From Taxawa tesnikishii (nom. ined.) (Eukaryota; Ascomycota; Dothideomycetes; Dothideales), in contig JAPDRO010000007.1 of NCBI GenBank assembly GCA_030247885.1, forward strand, positions 186,001-250,000: a stretch of DNA of 64,000 bases. Reading direction: 5' to 3'. A program made the position numbers and the translations under genes. Of the stretch, positions 58,321 to 64,000 are shown piece after piece (position 1 is the stretch's first letter; each line of letters starts with the position of its first letter). A model generated the notes under the pieces. The model was not told the origin of the DNA. It searched no databases and saw only the letters and a list, made by a program, of their open reading frames with translations.

Positions 58321-58370
58321 CCATGTCTCTCCATGTCTCTCTGTGTCTCTCCATGTCTCTCCGCGTCCAT
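58321..58370. repeat. Minisatellite, five 10-bp units
   Basis: The unit is CCATGTCTCT; units 1, 2 and 4 are exact, unit 3 reads CTGTGTCTCT and unit 5 is degenerate. Confidence 0.8.
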
Positions 58371-58958
58371 CGCCGGCGGGCACACACTGGATCCCAGCAA
58401 GGCTGGGGAGACAGTGGGAAGAACCTGCTCTTCTAAGCCGTCCCGCCCGAAACCACGGCGACCGCCGAAGTCTGTGTTGGTATTGAGGCTGCTGCTGATG
58501 CTTTGGACTTCTCCATCTCTCGAGACGAGGTACGCGGCAGCTGACAGCTTCACAGCCGAGCAGCCGTCCATCGACAAATACGCGTTACACACGACGAGCG
58601 AAAGCGTGCAAGCGCCAGGCCGTGCGCGTCGTCGTGGCCGAAGGAAGTGTCGTCGACCTACATGTTCCACGTTCAAGCCAAGCACGACCAAGCTCTTTGG
58701 GCCGAAAGCTTCGTTCCCACGGAACATGCGCTCGGTACCTGAGCGACGACATGTTCATGCAAGTAACCAACAGCCGCAGTCATGTCTTGGTATCATCCGA
58801 CGGGGAGCTAGCTATGTGCTATATGCTATATGCTATATATCCCATGGCAACCGCTTTGCCTAGCGCGCATCTCCCATCGCACGTCGCACGCCAAGGACGT
58901 CACGCACATCATCTTCTTACCACAACCCCCCCCCCCTCTCACCCTCCCTCGTCACCCC

Positions 58959-60520
58959 TCAATGCCTCCACACCCTGACTTGCTTGTCCTGCCCGCCGCT
59001 TCCCACCCTCTCCCCGTCCGGGCTCCAATCGACCGCGAAGACCTGATCCTTGTGCCCGGGCAGATCCTCCCTCAACTTCCCCGTCCTCGTGTCCCACACC
59101 TTGAGCGTGGTGTCCTTGCTGCCACTGACGAGCAGCCTGCTGTCCGCGCTGAACGCGACCTGGTACACGGGTCCGACGTGGCCCTTGAGCGTGTGCAGGA
59201 AGCTGCCGTCGCGCGCGCTCCAGAGCTTGATGAGGTTGTCGAAGCCCGCCGACGCGAGCAGCGTGCCGTCGGGCGAGAAGACGACGTGGTTGACTTGCTT
59301 CTGATGGCCCAGGAGACGCGCCACGGGCTTGGTGGACGTGCCGGGCGTCCAGAGGTAGATGGTGCAGTCGTCGGACGCCGACACCAGGCGCTCGACGACG
59401 GTGCCGTCGCTGCCGGAGTTGACGCCCGCGGCCGCTTCGAAGCGCTCCTTTGCCTTGGCGCGCATGCCCGCCCCGCTGTCCGGGATCGACTTCTTCCCGC
59501 CGTGGTCGTGGTACGCCGTTCGGAGGACGAAATCCGTGCTCAGCGCCAGGTGGTTCACCCAGTGCGCGTGCGCGTTCAGCGTGTGCGCCAGCGTGCCGTC
59601 CGACGCCCTCCACACCTTGATGCTCTTGTCGTGGCTCGCCGTGTAGATGAAACCGGCGCCTCCCCACCTCACGCAGCTCACGTTGCCCTTGTGTCCCGTC
59701 AAAGCCATGTCCGCCTTCCTGCCCACCGTGTCCCATATCCTGACCGTGCCGTCCTTGCTCGCCGACGCCAGTCTCGGCCTCCCCGCCGCCTGCACGTGAT
59801 ACGGCTCCCAGCTCAGGCTCGTGATCCACTTCGTGTGACCCTTCAGGGGCCCGCCGAGCGGTTTCCCCGTCACCGGGTCCCACAGACGCACCGTGTTGTC
59901 CATGCTCCCCGTCGCCAGCACGCCGCCGTCCGGACTCCACGCCACGCACAGCACCCACCCGGTGTGCGCGCTCAGCGTGTGCAGCGGCGTCCCCGTCTCG
60001 CAGTCCCAGATCCGTGCGGTCTTGTCCCCGCTCCCCGTCGCGAGGCGCGAGCTCGACGCGGGCGAGAACTGCGTGCACAGGATCGACTCGCCGTGTCCCG
60101 ATATGGCCGCCGAACACCGCGTCACCGCCTTGACCCTGAACACCGCCTCCGCGCGACAGGGGATGTCGAGCTGCACTTCGCTGCTGCTTTCGCCCTTCGC
60201 GATCGCGTCCAGGATCCGCTGCTGGCTGAACTCGGCCCCTTCTGCGCCATCGGTGCCGAGGGGGTCGTAGAAGCGGTAGGGAAGCCGTTCGGAGGCGTCG
60301 TTGCGGTCGAGGAGGGAGTTGAGGAGGAGGGAGAGGTTTTGGGCGTGAGGTCGGCGAGCGAGATGGTCACCACGGGTCCTTGCGGGAGGCCGGTGTCTGC
60401 GTCGAGGAACTGGATGCGCTGGTTGCCCACGGGCATGGGTGGTGGAGAGACCTGCTCGCGAGCGCGTGCCGCGGCGGCCGTCTTTTGCCGTTTCGAAGGC
60501 GGTGGGAGAACCGTCGCCAT
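58959..60520 (-). CDS. Ribosome assembly factor Rsa4/Notchless (NLE domain + WD40), about 520 aa, one frame break
   Basis: Rsa4 binds the pre-60S particle in the nucleolus/nucleus, and the AAA+ ATPase Rea1 pulls on its N-terminal MIDAS-interacting domain to drive maturation. The ATG at 60520 begins MATVLPPPSKRQKT. The NLE domain follows: VGNQRIQFLDADTGLPQGPV, SLADLTP, then one base back QNLSLLLNSLLDRNDASERL, PYRFYDPLGTDG and EVQLDIPCRAEAVFRVKAVT. Eight WD40 blades come next, including AISGHGESILCTQFSPASSS, HTGWVLCVAWSPDGGVLATG, GHKGNVSCVRWGGAGFIYTA and GHKDQVFAVDWSPDGERVGS, ending RVWRH. A base is missing in the C run of ACGCCCAAAAC (plus about 60344-60352); restoring it gives 521 codons, the family's usual size. 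The protein is essential in yeast, so a genuine break is unlikely. Confidence 0.93.
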
Positions 60521-63212
60521 GCTGTCCTGCTGTGTTTGAAAAACGACCGGTGAGCGGACGACTAGGAAACTGTTTGTTTGCGAACGGGATCGGCTTCAGA
60601 GAATTGCGAATCGAAAAGTTGCCGCGCCAAGATTCCGATAAGATCGTGGATATATGATAAAATCATTGAGATATGATAAGATCAGCGGATCCTGACTCGA
60701 GTGTGAAGATGAGAGGTCTTGGCGGGATCTTCTGCTTGCGGGGAAAGGCTAAAGGCTGCCATTGCTATGCAACGCCTCGCTATGGATGAGCAAGCAACCT
60801 GCCACTTCAAATCTCACAACCATCTGCACAGACCGTGTCATTTCTGTTCCGCCTGCAACGGTCTCCAAGGACGCGTTCATCAGGACTGACGATGCAAGGA
60901 AGAAGAGCATCGCCAGACACGAATGCGACGATGTATCGGATTACTATACACTCCATGTTTGCAGGAGAAGATTCAAGCGAGGACGTTTGTGTGTCCAAGT
61001 TGGCCACGGCTTTGGGAAAGGATGGACCGACTCTATCATCTGGCCGAAGTTGGCGTTCCAAAGTCTTCTCGACATCCATACCGAGGCGTAAGTATGGTTG
61101 AACAGTCACGAAATCGAAAAGCTTTCCGGACCGCGCGAACTTGTGAAACTCCGTCGCTGAATGAGAGAGCTCGATGCATGGGGTTGTGAGGATTTCCCGG
61201 ATTACATCGACAGGACACACGAGGTTTATAAAGTACTCGAAAATCTGGATGCAAGCCTTCAGATACCGGATCCCGTACGTTTGCTTTCATTTCGTGATGG
61301 GCTCGACCGTGAGAATGGCCATGGACCACATAGGCAGAGCTTCCGGAACATGTTCAAGATGAAGCATGATATGCTCGAAGTTAACCTTGCTGAAACCATC
61401 TTTTATTGTAACTAATGCACTACGACCACGCATGCGAGAAGTGAAGGCGTGTCAGCAAAGACGTGAAGCTGACAGCAGACGTGGCACGAAGTCGCTCCGT
61501 CAACACTGCAACATGCCTGGCCACTCGATTGATCGATGCTGGAGGCTCCGTCCTGGAATGAGAAGTGGCAGATGTCGACGAGCCGCAGACGGCCGCGGTT
61601 GGCCCGAGTCAAGGTCCAAGGAATCGACGACGATAGGATGACTGGCTTGAGGTAGTCCAACGTTCATAGCGAGGTTGCTCTTCGATCCTTCGATGTCGGC
61701 TCTTCCCATCATACCGAAGCAAGATTTGGTAAATGTTGGACTTCATAGCCGATAGACTTCACACTACCTCATTCGTGGGAACAAGTGAGGCTCGGGAAGG
61801 TCGTTCAGGTTTCGATATCGCCTAGTCCTAGTATCAAAACATCTGCAGTTGATGTTCGGCCAGCCAATCTGAATCGGTGAAGGCTGACTGACGGGCAGGT
61901 GATAGCACCTCATCATAGGGTTATCTAGAGCAGAGCTACCGAGGGTTGGTCTTCGGACCATACATGCAACGTGCGTCAAGAGGCCGGTAGCGCTAGACGT
62001 AGTATGGCAGATTGTTCGAGGGACGTGTTAACCCTACCCGACACCGTGCTCGTATCTGAAGGGTATGCAGCCTGGATAGTCTAGGTCGCTCGTGTGTGTA
62101 ATGAGTCGGGCCTGGTATATGCGAATATGCAATGTGCGTTAGGTTTGGGCCTTCGTGGGACAGGTTAGTTTCACCCTGCTGATGACGGTCATCTCAACGG
62201 CAATACCGCTCAGTACGAAGGGAACCACAATTCCGGATCGCCAACCCTACGGCCGTCCGACTACGCTATACCGCGAAGCTACGCCCGGCTAACTATTCTT
62301 CGTCATTTTAGGTGTCTGAGAACATTACGGGGACTGACCTCAAGCCACCAACCATGCGTTCGGAACATCGACCTCATATGTTCACACCGGTTTCGTTGGC
62401 TTCTCACCCAATGCTATCATACTAACGAAACCGTCCCTTGTTTGGCCTCGCGCTTCCTTCCGCCCATCTTTTCCGCTGTACCTGCCGCTCAATTTCCTTT
62501 TGCGTCTCTACAGGTAACGCTCGCGGCTCAGGCCCATGCCTCCCTCTCTTTCCCTCGCAACTGCTCTACGTGTAAGGGCGGAGAACACTGGGCGGTTGTT
62601 CGTAACCAAAGCCTGTCGGGACCTATGGAATATGTGGACGCCTGAGAACGCTTCCAGGTCTGCTCTGATGAGCACTCAAGAAGACCCATTGTGTCATAGC
62701 TCGTGACTGCAGCAAAGCAGTAGCCCATTTTCATATGTTTCTCCAAACGTTTCTCCAAGAACAACGATAACAACAACAGATACCTACACACGTTCTGCAA
62801 CAGAAATCGAGACAACATCTGCAGGTGCAGCAGCACCACGACCATCGGAACGAGAACCCCGTTCACCGCGAAGGAAGAAACAGTATTCCGCTACGTCACC
62901 TTCACCTCCGCCAGAAGTGAAGCCAACAACGTGACGGACTAGTTGTTTCCTGGGGATGGTTATCGCCAATGCGCAAGCCGGTGTGTAACCTGAACTTTCC
63001 GGACTGCCTCGCAACGAACCTCAAACCGGGCCATGAGCGCATCGAGTAGGAAGATTCATATCCCACGCCTGCCAATCGGCCGGTGTCCGCTTCCCCACTC
63101 ATCGTCAATTCAGACACATTTGATCTTCCTTCAACACCTGTCCAGCCTTTCTCTCTATGTGCGACTCACAACGACAAAAAGCCAAGAGAGAACTCCCGCT
63201 GGAAACGAACAC
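60521..63212. other. 2.7 kb without a confident gene
   Basis: The first 150 bp are the RSA4 promoter. Beyond it, open frames such as 60835-61189 and 61161-61415 have no domain. 62010-62440 is non-coding in all frames I examined. Confidence 0.4.
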
Positions 63213-63602
63213 ATGCTTTCACGTCGAGACGACAACATTGATGGGCAGCAGAGGGAGTATAGAGCTGTCATTGAGGAGAGAAGACTGGAGAGAATCGGCC
63301 AGCTGCAGGGTGTGAACAGCTTCAACATCAACCGAGAGCGAGCAGACCAGCCTTACCAGGAATCATACTGCTTTAGCTCCGATGAATGCGACGTCTCCGA
63401 TATTAATGCTGGAACACTGCCATCCCGGGAGATGGAAATGAAACAAGTCCGACAGCACGTTCCCAGCGCGGGTGGCAGGTACAGAGCCGAGTGCGCCGCC
63501 GGTGCGAGCATGGAGCATGAGAGTCCACGGTTAAGGCTGGAAGTAGCGAGACTACGTCGGTTGCGTGCCACGAGTTCCGTCGCACCGTCGCACCGTCGCT
63601 AG
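63213..63602 (+). CDS. Hypothetical charged protein, 129 aa, low confidence
   Basis: An uninterrupted frame from ATG at 63213 (MLSRRDDNIDGQQREYRAVI) to the stop at 63600. It is very rich in Arg, Glu and Gln and has helical segments (EERRLERIGQLQGVN, RLRLEVARLRRLRA), so a coiled coil or disordered interaction domain is likely. Downstream, around 63755-63870, a different frame reads DYDLDEIESRHEMENSKARE, which has similar composition and may belong to the same gene after a frame slip or intron. I know no homologue. Confidence 0.35.
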   Translation: MLSRRDDNIDGQQREYRAVIEERRLERIGQLQGVNSFNINRERADQPYQESYCFSSDECDVSDINAGTLPSREMEMKQVRQHVPSAGGRYRAECAAGASMEHESPRLRLEVARLRRLRATSSVAPSHRR

Positions 63603-64000
63603 ATGAGCCAAGACTGGCCCAGCCAAGAGGACAACGAACCAACGTCGACCTACGAGAGCACACCACCCACCGCGACAAGAGACCCCAGAACGGCCACATG
63701 GGTGGCTGAGGAAGGGTCAGCCAGACCGACCCGCACACGAACTTGCGGCATCCGACTACGACCTAGATGAAATTGAAAGCCGACACGAAATGGAGAACTC
63801 GAAAGCGCGTGAAACGGTTTCCGACACGCGAAATTTGGCAAGTTCGAGACTGGGAGCTGACATCACACCCTGCAGATGACTGGGCGCTAGTAAAGATCCT
63901 GGAGTGTATCGAGCAGCGTATAGAGAACGACCAAGAGTGAAAGACGGTCAAGGATTCGGACGGCTGCCGGAGCGCTCGAAGTAGGAGTGCGGTGACCTGC
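63603..64000. other. Right edge, possible continuation of the hypothetical gene
   Basis: Charged coding-like stretches appear in more than one plus-strand frame (63603-63900). The window ends before this can be resolved. Confidence 0.3.

Larger units (their letters stand above)
57688..58958. promoter_or_regulatory. Beta-glucosidase promoter and 3' flank of RSA4
   Basis: A TATATAAG box (57747-57754, minus strand) sits about 60 bases from the start codon. GCGGGG, a possible CreA carbon-repression core, is at about 57813. A 10-bp minisatellite lies at 58321-58370. Opposing open frames here are compositional shadows. Confidence 0.5.

Noticed and set aside
58830-60539. 569-codon open frame on the plus strand
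   Set aside because: Antisense shadow of RSA4; Arg/Pro/Ala-rich with no recognisable fold.

Overview
The window looks like nuclear DNA of a filamentous ascomycete, most likely a dothideomycete of the Mycosphaerellales/Capnodiales type. Supporting signs are short GT-AG introns (47-128 nt) with fungal branch points, a two-intron CYP51 of 545 residues, a Zn2Cys6 regulator, several BTB and F-box-like genes, and a pogo/Fot1 DNA transposon carrying C-to-T damage at CpA/TpG of the RIP type. No rRNA, confident tRNA or CRISPR was seen. The taxonomic placement is inference.

Layout. 0-19 kb: sparse, poorly known genes: a 284-aa protein (2.05-2.9 kb), a small coiled-coil protein head-to-head with a three-repeat Myb-like protein (6.2-8.7 kb), two F-box-like proteins (10.4-13.3 kb), a PD-(D/E)XK/Uma2-like protein (14.6-15.9 kb) and two BTB fragments (16.7-19.1 kb). 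22-30.4 kb: an intact glutathione S-transferase, a tandem pair of STAND-N/TPR/ankyrin genes and a fragment of an anion-symporter MFS gene. 34-39.3 kb: a TmpA-like membrane oxidoreductase and a BTB-domain protein. 41-48.5 kb: a coherent trio of Zn2Cys6 regulator, ACS-family MFS transporter and 6-phosphogluconate dehydrogenase paralogue, the last two divergently transcribed; this may be a sugar-acid utilisation locus. 48.6-50.8 kb: a complete-ended pogo/Fot1 element with a 374-bp terminal-repeat retrotransposon in miniature (TRIM) nested in it. 52.6-60.5 kb: a GC-rich, conserved block with CYP51 (ergosterol synthesis and azole target), a secreted GH1 beta-glucosidase and the ribosome assembly factor Rsa4/Notchless. 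The last 3.5 kb hold one weak hypothetical gene.

The most striking property is not a gene. At least fourteen otherwise convincing reading-frame breaks occur in ten genes, including the essential RSA4, and every one has the same sign: one base is missing. Many lie in short homopolymers. Deletion errors in a long-read consensus are the simplest explanation, so most of these genes are probably whole in the organism. The other standout is the nested TRIM, which has 76-bp terminal repeats, a 5-bp target duplication, a binding site matching the anticodon arm of methionine tRNA (half-tRNA priming, as in copia/Ty5) and tRNA-gene-like A and B boxes inside.
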